A stretch of 64,000 nucleotides of DNA from Furfurilactobacillus curtus (GTDB lineage: Bacteria > Bacillota > Bacilli > Lactobacillales > Lactobacillaceae). Location of the stretch: NCBI RefSeq assembly GCF_045862785.1, contig NZ_BQXO01000004.1, forward strand, positions 124,001 to 188,000, given 5' to 3'. The notes beneath the pieces are model-generated. The model did not search any database, had not been told where the DNA came from, and saw only the letters and a list, made by a program, of their open reading frames with translations. Positions 7,373-16,700 of the stretch are shown here, one piece after another. The number at the start of each line of letters is the position of its first letter. The stretch's first letter is position 1. The position numbers and the translations under genes are program-made.

Positions 7373-9475
7373 TTAGTCTTCTGGGTGGTGGTTACCACCA
7401 TTTTTCTTGATAATTTCTTCTTGAACAGCCTTTGGCACAGCTGAGTAATGATCAAATGTCATGGTAAAGGTCCCACGGCCTTGGGTTGATGAACGCAAGG
7501 TTGTTGCATAACCGAACATTTCAGCTAAAGGTACAAAGGCATGAACTTCTTGGGCGTTCCCGCGTGCTTCCATACCATCAACCGTCCCACGACGAGCAGT
7601 TACGTGACCCATGACGTCCCCAAGGTTGTCTTCAGGTGCAACAATGTCAACCTTCATGATTGGTTCCAAGATAACTGGCGCAGTCTTCTTAGCCGCTTCA
7701 CGCAAAGCTAAGGATGCGGCAATCTTAAAGGCAGCTTCAGAGGAATCGACATCATGGTAGCTACCATCGTAAAGCTTAGCCTTAACGTCAACAACTGGGT
7801 AACCAGCAATCATCCCATTGGCCATCGCTTCTTGAAGTCCTTGGTCAACTGATGGAATGTATTCACGAGGCACAACCCCACCAACGATAGCGTCATCGAA
7901 TTCGTAACCTTTACCTGTTTCATTAGGTGTGAATTCAATCCAAACGTCACCATATTGACCTTTACCACCAGACTGACGAATGAAACGACCTTCGACTTGG
8001 GCAGACTTCGTAATTGTTTCACGGTACGCAACTTGAGGAGCACCAACGGTAGCATCCACCTTGAATTCACGTTTCATCCGGTCAACAATGATGTCCAAGT
8101 GAAGTTCACCCATCCCAGAAATTAATGTTTCACCAGTCTCTGGGTTTGTTTCGGCACGGAAACTTGGGTCTTCTTCAGACAGCTTTTGCAAGGCATTATT
8201 CATCTTGTCTTGGTCGGCTTTAGTCTTCGGTTCAACAGCAACTTGGATAACTGGGTCGGGGAAGACCATTGATTCCAAGTGTAATGGGTGGTCAACATCA
8301 GTTAGTGAATCACCAGTGGTGGTGTTCTTTAAACCGATGGCCGCTGCGATATCCCCAGAAAAGACTTCAGGAATTTCATTTTGCTGGTTAGAATGCATTT
8401 GTAGTAAACGTCCAACCCGTTCACGCTTATCTTTAGTGGCATTTAACACGTAAGAACCTGATTCCAATGTCCCTTGATAAACCCGGATAAACGTCAAACG
8501 ACCAACGTAAGGATCAGTGGCTACTTTAAATGCTAAGGCAGCAAAGTCTTTATCGTCACCGGCAACTAGGTCTTCTTCTTCACCGGTTTCTGGATCAGTC
8601 GCCGTGTAAGGCTTAACATCTACTGGTGATGGTAAGTAGTCCACAACGGCGTCCATCAACATCTGGACCCCTTTGTTCTTGTAAGCTGAACCGGCAAGAA
8701 CTGGGAAGAATTCGTTAGCTAAGGTTGCCCGACGAATCCCAGCTTTCAATTCTTCCTTACTAATTTCTTCACCATTCAAGTACTTTTCCATCAAGTCGTC
8801 GTCTGACTCAGCGACAGCTTCAACCAATGCATCGCGACGCTTTTGCGCTTCTGCAGCGTATTGTTCTGGAATATCAACTGTGTCCCATTCCGTCCCTAAA
8901 GCATCTTCGTCGTACAAGTCGGCCTTCATTTCGATTAGGTCAATAACCCCTTCGAAATCATCTTCAGCACCGATTGGCATTTGGATGGCGTGAGCGTTAG
9001 CTTGTAACCGATCCCCCAATGAATCAACGGAAAAGTCAAAGTCGGCCCCCATTTTGTCCATCTTGTTTACGAACACGATACGGGGAACATCATACGTTGA
9101 AGCTTGACGCCAAACCGTTTCTGTCTGAGGTTCAACCCCAGCTTGCGCATCTAGGACCGCAATCGCACCATCTAACACCCGCAAAGAACGTTCAACTTCG
9201 ATCGTGAAGTCCACGTGCCCTGGAGTATCAATGATATTGATTCGGTGATCCTTCCATTGCGCGGTTGTCGCAGCGGAAGTAATCGTGATCCCACGTTCTT
9301 GTTCTTGGGCCATCCAATCCATTTGTGAAGCCCCATCATGGGTTTCACCAATTTTATGAATCTTACCCGTGTAATATAAAATCCGTTCAGTCAACGTCGT
9401 TTTACCGGCATCAATATGGGCCATGATCCCAATATTACGCGTCTTTTCCAACGGAAATTCACGTTTGTTAGCCAT
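7373..9475 (-). CDS. fusA: Translation elongation factor G
   Basis: EF-G is the GTPase that drives ribosomal translocation. The 700-residue protein has the G1 motif (AHIDAGKTT near residue 20), G2/G3 (RGITITSAATT, DTPGHVDF) and G4 (NKMDKMGAD), then domains II-V, all in the usual order. It is the last gene of the str operon here, after rpsG; tufA does not follow within this window. An AAGGAGA-type site precedes the ATG. Confidence 0.99.
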   Translation of the reverse strand: MANKREFPLEKTRNIGIMAHIDAGKTTLTERILYYTGKIHKIGETHDGASQMDWMAQEQERGITITSAATTAQWKDHRINIIDTPGHVDFTIEVERSLRVLDGAIAVLDAQAGVEPQTETVWRQASTYDVPRIVFVNKMDKMGADFDFSVDSLGDRLQANAHAIQMPIGAEDDFEGVIDLIEMKADLYDEDALGTEWDTVDIPEQYAAEAQKRRDALVEAVAESDDDLMEKYLNGEEISKEELKAGIRRATLANEFFPVLAGSAYKNKGVQMLMDAVVDYLPSPVDVKPYTATDPETGEEEDLVAGDDKDFAALAFKVATDPYVGRLTFIRVYQGTLESGSYVLNATKDKRERVGRLLQMHSNQQNEIPEVFSGDIAAAIGLKNTTTGDSLTDVDHPLHLESMVFPDPVIQVAVEPKTKADQDKMNNALQKLSEEDPSFRAETNPETGETLISGMGELHLDIIVDRMKREFKVDATVGAPQVAYRETITKSAQVEGRFIRQSGGKGQYGDVWIEFTPNETGKGYEFDDAIVGGVVPREYIPSVDQGLQEAMANGMIAGYPVVDVKAKLYDGSYHDVDSSEAAFKIAASLALREAAKKTAPVILEPIMKVDIVAPEDNLGDVMGHVTARRGTVDGMEARGNAQEVHAFVPLAEMFGYATTLRSSTQGRGTFTMTFDHYSAVPKAVQEEIIKKNGGNHHPED

Positions 9476-9580
9476 TGTTATCTCCTTTAAATTACGTTTA
9501 ACAACCCTTTACCCCAAAAATGACACCGCATGAAATGATGGGTGTCAAGGCGTACTACCAGCCTAAGGGGCCAGGGATGA

Positions 9581-10051
9581 TTACCAGCGGTAGTGAGCGA
9601 AGGCACGGTTGGCTTCTGCCATCCGGTGAGTGTCTTCACGCTTCTTAACTGACGCACCAGTGTTGTTGGCAGCATCCATGATTTCACGTGCTAAACGCTC
9701 TGTCATGGTGTGTTCACCACGTAACCGTGAGTATTGCACTAACCAACGTAGGCCTAATGTGCTTCGACGTTCAGGACGAACTTCGATTGGCACTTGGTAG
9801 TTAGAACCACCAACACGGCGAGCCTTAACTTCCAATACAGGCATAATGTTGTTCATTGCTTCTTCAAATACTTCTAAAGGTTCATTACCGGTCGTTTCCT
9901 TGATTTGATCAAAGGCAGCGTACAAAATTGTTGAAGCTGTCCCCCGCTTACCGTCTAACATCAAGCGGTTGATTAAACGGGTAACCAGCTTTGAGTTGTA
10001 AATTGGGTCTGGCAACACTTCACGTGCTGGAATATGTCCTTTACGAGCCAT
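9581..10051 (-). CDS. rpsG: 30S ribosomal protein S7
   Basis: S7 organises the 3' domain of 16S rRNA and contacts the E-site tRNA. The 156-residue product is complete: it starts MARKGHIPAREVLPDP and contains NKLVTRLINRLMLDGK-type and VGGSNYQVPIEVRPERR segments. It lies 20 bases after rpsL in the conserved order rpsL-rpsG-fusA, with 105 bases to fusA. Confidence 0.98.
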   Translation of the reverse strand: MARKGHIPAREVLPDPIYNSKLVTRLINRLMLDGKRGTASTILYAAFDQIKETTGNEPLEVFEEAMNNIMPVLEVKARRVGGSNYQVPIEVRPERRSTLGLRWLVQYSRLRGEHTMTERLAREIMDAANNTGASVKKREDTHRMAEANRAFAHYRW

Positions 10052-10071
10052 CGTCTATCTTCCTTTCTTGA

Positions 10072-10485
10072 TTAAGCCTTAGGTTTCTTAGTACCGTATT
10101 TAGAACGGCTCTGCTTCCGGTCAGTGACACCGGCAGTATCGAGCGCACCACGAATGATGTGGTAACGAACCCCAGGCAAATCCTTCACACGCCCACCACG
10201 AATTAAGACCACACTGTGTTCTTGCAAGTTGTGACCGATACCTGGAATGTAAGCCGTAACTTCAATCAAGTTAGACAAACGCACACGGGCATATTTCCGC
10301 AAAGCTGAGTTAGGTTTCTTTGGTGTCATTGTACCGACACGAGTGGCAACCCCACGTTTTTGTGGTGCTGCATTATTAGTTTGTTCCTTCTTGTAGCTGT
10401 TGTACCCGAAGTTTAAAGCTGGGGCATCTGATTTTGACGTTTTAGATTTTCGACCACTACGAACGAGTTGGTTAATCGTTGGCAT
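10072..10485 (-). CDS. rpsL: 30S ribosomal protein S12
   Basis: S12 lies at the decoding centre. The 137-residue sequence keeps the TPKKPNSALRK and IRGGRVKDLPGVRYH stretches, both with the lysines and PGVRYH loop seen in streptomycin-sensitive strains, so no resistance substitution is apparent. It is the first gene of the str operon, preceded by AAGGAGG and a leader of about 160 nt. Confidence 0.98.
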   Translation of the reverse strand: MPTINQLVRSGRKSKTSKSDAPALNFGYNSYKKEQTNNAAPQKRGVATRVGTMTPKKPNSALRKYARVRLSNLIEVTAYIPGIGHNLQEHSVVLIRGGRVKDLPGVRYHIIRGALDTAGVTDRKQSRSKYGTKKPKA

Positions 10486-10653
10486 CTAAAAGTCCTCCTT
10501 CCAAATTTTCGTTTCAGTTTAAGTCCACACATCCAGGCGGTTCTTTTTTGACTATTAAAAAAAGAAAACCCAAATCTGTTTTCCACAAATGATTGCTGTT
10601 TAAGTTCCAGCCGCCATAGATGGCAGACACTTTCACAAAAAAGCACCTTTAAT

Positions 10654-10682
10654 AGAATATCATCACACCTACTCATCGTCAA
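10654..10682 (-). promoter_or_regulatory. Sigma-A promoter of the str operon (rpsL-rpsG-fusA)
   Basis: The reverse strand reads TTGACG-N17-TATTCT, with the -35 at 10677-10682 and the -10 at 10654-10659. It is followed by a leader of about 160 nt that is T- and A-rich around 10540-10570; I could not assign that leader to a known family. Confidence 0.75.
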
Positions 10683-10756
10683 GGTTTCTCAGCGGATTTC
10701 ACATTGTTTTTCAGTCAAGTTCCGTATGTCTAAATAAAAAATGGAGAGTTTTTTCA

Positions 10757-11449
10757 ATGACGTTCATTACGACCAGCCTTATCTTTGTCATGAGTAGCAC
10801 ATTGGCATCAACTGTGATGTGTGTGACCAACCGCCATTTAACGCATCAACCGATTTTGCTTGCCCGCTCCCAATGCGACTATTGTGCCATAACCTTAATT
10901 TGGTGGCAACTATTGCCTTGTTTGGGATGGTTGTTACAAATTGGTCGATGTCACAATTGCCGGCAAAAAATCTCATCGCTCTATCCATTAGCAGAATTAA
11001 TGACGGGAGTAGTCGGTGTCTTATCCTATGAGACACGAACGCCTCAGCAATTTTTGCTGCAATTATTATTCATTTTAATCCTGCTCGCCTTAAGCGTTAC
11101 TGATGCAGTCCAACTGCAAGTACCAGTGCTTGGTTTGCTCGGTTTGCTTTTAACTGGTCTATTATTAAATCCCCCCACTGTTTACCATTTGTTAATGGTC
11201 ATCATTTGCTATCTCCTTCTTAACAAATGTCGCTTCACTGATCAATGGTTGGGTAAAGGCGATTTAGATTTTTTTGCGATCAGTTGGTTAACTTTCGATT
11301 TTCAAACAGCAACTTTAACCATCTTTATGGCTTCCATAATGGCCCTCGCCAACAATTTTCGGCGAGACGGTCAAACGAGGCTTCCCTTCTTCCCCTATTT
11401 ATGGGTAGCGACCGGTTTAGTTATCCTGTGGCAAACGTCTCATCAGTGA
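10757..11449 (+). CDS. comC: Type 4 prepilin peptidase (A24 family, ComC type)
   Basis: This membrane aspartic protease cleaves prepilin-type leaders such as those of the ComG pseudopilins of the DNA-uptake machine. The 230-residue protein has two zinc-ribbon CxxC pairs (Cys40/43 and Cys65/68) in the N-terminal cytosolic domain, then several hydrophobic segments. The two catalytic aspartates are visible at Asp116 (SVTDAVQ) and Asp169 in the GxGD motif (GKGD). It is divergent from rpsL and has no other competence gene beside it. Confidence 0.88.
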   Translation: MTFITTSLIFVMSSTLASTVMCVTNRHLTHQPILLARSQCDYCAITLIWWQLLPCLGWLLQIGRCHNCRQKISSLYPLAELMTGVVGVLSYETRTPQQFLLQLLFILILLALSVTDAVQLQVPVLGLLGLLLTGLLLNPPTVYHLLMVIICYLLLNKCRFTDQWLGKGDLDFFAISWLTFDFQTATLTIFMASIMALANNFRRDGQTRLPFFPYLWVATGLVILWQTSHQ

Positions 11450-11485
11450 TAGGTCAACGGTCCAAATTTTGGTGACATAGAGGTA

Positions 11486-11501
11486 ATGTAAGCGATTGCA
11501 A
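11486..11501 (+). promoter_or_regulatory. Catabolite-responsive element (cre) on the arsR-ohyA promoter
   Basis: ATGTAAGCGATTGCAA fits the relaxed cre pattern WTGNAANCGNWNNCW fully, and the stricter Bacillus consensus at 15 of 16 positions. It overlaps the -35 hexamer TTGCAA of the following promoter, a placement expected to give CcpA repression in glucose. Confidence 0.7.
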
Positions 11502-11524
11502 CAGTTAGAACTTGGCGTTACAAT
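11496..11524 (+). promoter_or_regulatory. Sigma-A promoter of the arsR-ohyA operon
   Basis: TTGCAA (11496-11501), a 17-base spacer and TACAAT (11519-11524) form a good promoter about 40 bases before the regulator ATG. Just downstream an interrupted inverted repeat, TTCAT (11526-11530) and ATGAA (11547-11551), could be the operator of the ArsR-type protein; that part is only suggestive. Confidence 0.75.
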
Positions 11525-11565
11525 ATTCATGAAGTTAAATGTATCAATGAAGGCTGGTAGTCATC

Positions 11566-11913
11566 ATGTCTGAGGACAGTTCTAACACAGAATTAACACC
11601 CGCACAGCAACAAGCTCTGACAGAATTTATTGATAACTTGGACCTACTCAACACCCTTGCCGACCCTAATCGACAACGTCTCATTATCCTGTTGGGTGCA
11701 CACGTACAAGGTGGGCTGACTGTTACCGAATTGACGGCGCAAATGAACCTGTCTCAGCCAACGGTCTCGCATCATCTAAAAATTTTGCGACAAGCTGGTT
11801 TGGTTGCCATTACCCAGGAAGGTCTTCATCACCGGTATTATTTAACTTTCGATAACGCATTATCACAAGTTGAACATCTCTTAACCACGATCAGAAACAG
11901 TAATCAACTGTAG
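11566..11913 (+). CDS. ArsR-family winged-helix repressor, likely controlling oleate hydratase
   Basis: The 115-residue protein contains a winged helix-turn-helix (TVTELTAQMNLSQPTVSHHLKILRQAGLV, about residues 47-75) of ArsR/SmtB type. The CxC motif of metal-sensing members is absent, and there is no cysteine at all in the sequence, so a metal ligand is unlikely. It lies 12 bases before the oleate hydratase gene and shares its promoter, so autoregulation and control of that enzyme in response to fatty acid or membrane state is a reasonable inference. The ligand is unknown. Confidence 0.8.
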   Translation: MSEDSSNTELTPAQQQALTEFIDNLDLLNTLADPNRQRLIILLGAHVQGGLTVTELTAQMNLSQPTVSHHLKILRQAGLVAITQEGLHHRYYLTFDNALSQVEHLLTTIRNSNQL

Positions 11914-11925
11914 GAGGTTGTCAAA

Positions 11926-13605
11926 ATGGCACAACACGCATACATGATTGGAACTGGTATTGGGAACTTATCCGCTGGTTTATATTTGATTCGTGATGGT
12001 GGCTGGCACGGCGACCAAATCACCATGTATGGATTAGAAACCCATGGTGCTAACGATGGTGCCCCCACTAGTGACTTCGAAACAGAATACGGCAACTCGA
12101 AGTTAACCAACCATCACGGCTTTTTAGCCAAAGGTGGCCGAATGTTAAATGAAGAAACATACGAAAATTTGTGGGACATTGGTCGCTTTGTTCCCTCGTT
12201 AGATCAACCAGGCAAATCCATCACCGAAGAAATTCTAGACTTTGATCATGCGCACCCGACCCACGATGTTGCTCGTTTAATGGATAAGGTCAACGGAATT
12301 CATAACAAGGGTGACGAGAATGATTACCGCCATATGCAATTTGACAATCGTGACCGTTACCTGTTGACGAAGTTGGTAATGCTACCTGAAAGCAAGGAAC
12401 AGCAGTTAAACGATGTCGGAATTGATGAATATTTTGCTAGTTCACCACATTTCTTTACAACTAACTTTTGGCACATGTGGCAAACAACTTTTGCGTTCAA
12501 ACGTCAAAGTTCGGCCATGGAATTACGGCGATACATGAATCGAATGATTCTCGAATTTAGCCGAATTAATACATTGGCAGGCGTGACTCGGACGGCCTAC
12601 AACCAATATGAGAGCATCATCTTGCCAATGCGCCAATTTTTACAAGACCAGGGTGTCACTTTCATTAATAACCGCAAAGTCACACAATTAACTTTTAAAG
12701 ACACGCCGTTACGAGACGACATTATTGTGACTGGTTTTGATTATGAAGAAATTGACGGTGATCATCAGGCCGGCCACGTCGACGTCAATGAAACTGACTT
12801 TGTTTTCGATACAAATGGCTCAGTAACCGACAGTTCATCCATTGGCGATATGGATACACCCGTTAAAGAGAATCCTGAGTATGCCCCTAGCGCTCAATTG
12901 TGGAAACAAGCAACGGACCATTTCTACAACTTAGGCCACCCCGACAAGTTCTTTAATGATCGGGGACAAAGTGAGTGGTTAAGCTACACTGTTACTAATG
13001 ACAATCACTATCTCCTCAACCAAATCACCCGCATCACTCAACAACAGCCAGGCAATGCGTTAAACACTTGGATCGATAGCAACGGTCTAATGTCAATTGT
13101 GGTCCATCATCAACCACACTTCCATGCACAAAAGGAGAATGAAACAACCTTTTGGGGGTATGTCATGTATCCACGGCGTAAAGGTGACTATGTTGATAAA
13201 ACATTCATGGAAATGACTGGACGTGAAATTCTAATTGAGTTGATTGGCCATCTGAACGAAGTCGACGAAGGTCAAGATAAAATTGGCGATCATCTTGAAG
13301 AAATTATGTCCATCACTGAAAATGTCGTACCAGTATTTATGCCATACGCTAGCGCACTATTTAATCGACGTGCAGTTGGTGATCGACCGAAAGTCGTTCC
13401 CGATCACAGTCACAATTTAGCTTTCATCAGTCAATTTGCCGAGTTACCATTTGACATGGTCTTTACTGAACAATATTCCATCCGCTGTGCTCAAGTTGCC
13501 GTTTATAAATTCCTTGGTATTCCAGACAGTCAACTGACCCGGATGCATCACTATGAAAAGGATCCTAAAGTCATGGCCAAAGCACTGCACACTATGTTGC
13601 GCTAA
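11926..13605 (+). CDS. ohyA: Oleate hydratase (10-linoleic acid hydratase, myosin-cross-reactive antigen family)
   Basis: The enzyme adds water to the cis-9 double bond of oleic or linoleic acid, giving 10-hydroxy fatty acids; lactobacilli use it to detoxify free unsaturated fatty acids. The 559-residue protein has an N-terminal Rossmann FAD site (GTGIGNLSAG, residues 9-18) and family blocks such as NYGNSK-like and FWHMWQTTFAFKRQSSAMELRRYM (about residues 185-208). Length is normal. GGAGG lies 8 bases before the ATG. It is co-transcribed with the ArsR-type gene and ends at a strong terminator. Confidence 0.95.
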   Translation: MAQHAYMIGTGIGNLSAGLYLIRDGGWHGDQITMYGLETHGANDGAPTSDFETEYGNSKLTNHHGFLAKGGRMLNEETYENLWDIGRFVPSLDQPGKSITEEILDFDHAHPTHDVARLMDKVNGIHNKGDENDYRHMQFDNRDRYLLTKLVMLPESKEQQLNDVGIDEYFASSPHFFTTNFWHMWQTTFAFKRQSSAMELRRYMNRMILEFSRINTLAGVTRTAYNQYESIILPMRQFLQDQGVTFINNRKVTQLTFKDTPLRDDIIVTGFDYEEIDGDHQAGHVDVNETDFVFDTNGSVTDSSSIGDMDTPVKENPEYAPSAQLWKQATDHFYNLGHPDKFFNDRGQSEWLSYTVTNDNHYLLNQITRITQQQPGNALNTWIDSNGLMSIVVHHQPHFHAQKENETTFWGYVMYPRRKGDYVDKTFMEMTGREILIELIGHLNEVDEGQDKIGDHLEEIMSITENVVPVFMPYASALFNRRAVGDRPKVVPDHSHNLAFISQFAELPFDMVFTEQYSIRCAQVAVYKFLGIPDSQLTRMHHYEKDPKVMAKALHTMLR

Positions 13606-13608
13606 AAA

Positions 13609-13665
13609 CAAAAAAGGAGCTTGTTCAAAATGCCAATTTGACATTTTGAAACAAGCTCCTTTTTA
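13609..13665. terminator. Bidirectional terminator between ohyA and rpoC
   Basis: A long stem of about 20 bp (AAAAAGGAGCTTGTT and its complement) encloses a short loop near 13632-13641, with A-run and T-run flanks. It serves the converging ohyA and rpoC genes. Confidence 0.92.
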
Positions 13666-13705
13666 ATTTCGTCGGAAAGAACTCAGTTCATCAGCCGCAG
13701 CTCAC

Positions 13706-16700
13706 TTACTTTGCATCTTCCTCACGCATTTTCTTTTCTAAATCACTGATGGAATAGACACCTTCAGTACCAGTTGATTCAGCTTCTTTAGGCTGAATCT
13801 TACGATAATCTGGCATTCCAGTCCCAGCAGGAATAATCTTCCCGATGATGACATTTTCCTTCAAACCGACTAGCGGATCGTTCTTCCCACGAATAGCAGC
13901 ATCCGTTAGCACACGAGTTGTTTCTTGGAATGACGCAGCTGATAAGAAACTATTTGTCTCCAAAGCAGCTTTCGTAATCCCCAAGATTACAGGACGGCTA
14001 GTCGCTGGAATCCCACCAGCGATCAGTGTATTAGTGTTGGCATTCTTGAAGTCGGCAATGTCCATCAACGTTCCAGGAAGCATATCCGTATCACCTGGAT
14101 CCATGACCCGAACTTTCCGCATCATTTGGCGAACCATAATTTCGATATGCTTGTCGGCAATCCCTACCCCTTGCATCCGGTAAACCCGTTGCACTTCACG
14201 GAGTAAGTAATTTTCAGTCGATAGAACGTCACGAACCTTCAATAATTCCTTCGGATCAATTGATCCTTCATTCAGCGCAGAACCACGATGGATAAAGTCC
14301 CCTTCAGCCACGCGCATCCGCGCCCGCAGCGGTAACGTATAGGTGCGCGTCTCCGCTTCACCCTTAACCGTAACCTCTTTAGTCCGTTCAGCCGGGTTTT
14401 CTTCAATTGAGACAACGGTCCCAGTTACTTCAGAAATCTCAGCTTTACCTTTAGGATTCCGCGCTTCCACAATTTCTTGCACACGAGGTAGCCCTTGTGT
14501 GATATCGTCACCGGCAACCCCACCAGTATGGAAGTTACGCATCGTTAACTGCGTCCCTGGTTCACCGATTGATTGAGCAGCAACCGTACCGACGGCTTCC
14601 CCAACTTCAACCTTATCACCAGTTGCCATGTTCCGACCATAACAACGCTCACAAACTCCATGTTGCGTGTTGCAAGTAAAGGCTGAACGAATCACAACCT
14701 CTGTCACACCTGCATCAACAATGGCTTGTGCTACATCTTCGTCAATCATTTCATTGGCGTTAACTAAAGTTTCACCTGTTTCTGGGTGCTTGACTGACTT
14801 CATCGCATAACGACCAAGAATCCGGTCGTACAGTGATTCAATCATTTCATTTCCATTCGTAATGGCGTGGATTGTTAAACCACGATCCGTGCCACAATCC
14901 TTTTCACGAATGATGACATCTTGCGCGACATCAACTAATCGACGAGTCAAGTAACCAGAGTTGGCAGTCTTCAAGGCCGTATCGGTCATTCCTTTACGAG
15001 CCCCGTGAGTAGAGATGAACATTTCCAACACTGACAAGCCTTCACGGAAGTTTGAAACGATTGGCAACTCCATCGTCTGACCGTTAGGCGCTGCCATCAG
15101 ACCACGCATCCCAGCTAATTGAGTAAAGTTCGAAATATTACCACGGGCACCAGAATCACTCATCATGAAGATTGGGTTATTCCATTCCATGGAATCAACC
15201 AACTGTTCTTGAATATCATCTTTAGCAGTGTTCCAAACATCGATAACCCGCTGGTAACGTTCATCATCGGTGATTAGTCCACGACGGAATTGCTTTGAAA
15301 TCGTGGCAACCTGTTTGCGAGCTTCAAGAACGATGTCATTTTTCGTCTTTAACGTTGAAATATCTGCAATCCCGACCGTCAAACCAGAATTCGTGGACTC
15401 GTAATAACCAAGATCCTTCATCCGATCCAACAACAGTGAGGTTGCTGTTACCTTGTACCGCTTATACACTTCAGCAATGATATCCGCTAAGAATCCCTTC
15501 TTAAACGGATCATTCAATGGCCGATTGCTCAAAACCGTCTTTAAGTCTTCACCAGGTTCCAAGAAGAAGCGATCATCAATCCCATCCGTCAAATTAGCAG
15601 CAGTAGGTTCATTTAGATAAGGGAAGGCTTCTGGCAAGATCGCATTAAAAATCATCTTACCAACCGTCGTGATCATAACTCGTGAACGTTGCTCCTCGGT
15701 AAAGGGCTTGGTCGACATTGAAGCTGTTTGGACTCCAACACGACTATGCAGGTGAACGTACCCATTTTGGTAAGCGACACGGGCTTCGTTCAGATCTTTA
15801 AAGATCATCCCTTCGCCTTCACGTCCCGCTTCCTCAGTCGTTAGGTAGTAGTTCCCAATCACCATATCTTGTGATGGTGTTACCACTGGGCGACCATTGG
15901 CAGGTGCCAGAATGTGGCCCGCTGCTAGCATTAGCAATCGTGCTTCAGCCTGAGCTTCATCAGATAGTGGCACGTGAATAGCCATCTGGTCCCCGTCAAA
16001 ATCGGCATTGTAGGCTTCACATACTAATGGGTGAACTCGCATCGCTTTACCAGAAACCAAGACTGGTTCAAAGGCCTGAATACCCAAACGGTGCAAGGTA
16101 GGAGCGCGGTTCAATAACACCGGGTGTTCCTTGATCACGTCTTCTAACACATCGTAAACATCGTTATCTTGACGATCAATCTTACGACGAGCGTTCTTAA
16201 TGTTTGAGGCGAGTTCACGCTTAACTAATTCTTTCATGATGAACGGCTTAAAGAGTTCCATAGCCATTGGAACTGGCAAGCCCATCTGGTTCATCTTCAA
16301 CGTTGGTCCAACATCAATAACAGAACGACCGGAGTAGTCAACCCGCTTACCCAGTAAGTTTTGACGGAATCGTCCTTGCTTACCTTTCAGCATGTGTGAC
16401 AGTGACTTCAACGGACGATTACCAGGTCCAGCTACTGGACGACCACGACGACCATTATCAATTAAGGCATCGACGGCTTCTTGTAACATCCGCTTTTCAT
16501 TTTGAACGATGATGCCAGGTGCGTTTAAATCGAGCAACCGCTTTAAACGGTTGTTACGGTTAATCACCCGTCGGTACAGATCATTTAAATCGGAAGTGGC
16601 AAAACGTCCACCTTCCAGTTGAACCATCGGTCGTAAATCCGGTGGAATAACCGGAACAACGTCCATTACCATCCAATCAGGCCGATTGCCTGACTGAATG

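Noticed and set aside
7373..10485. Antibiotic-resistance changes in fusA, rpsL or rpoB
   Set aside because: The visible resistance regions in rpsL and rpoB look wild type; I did not find a known resistance substitution.
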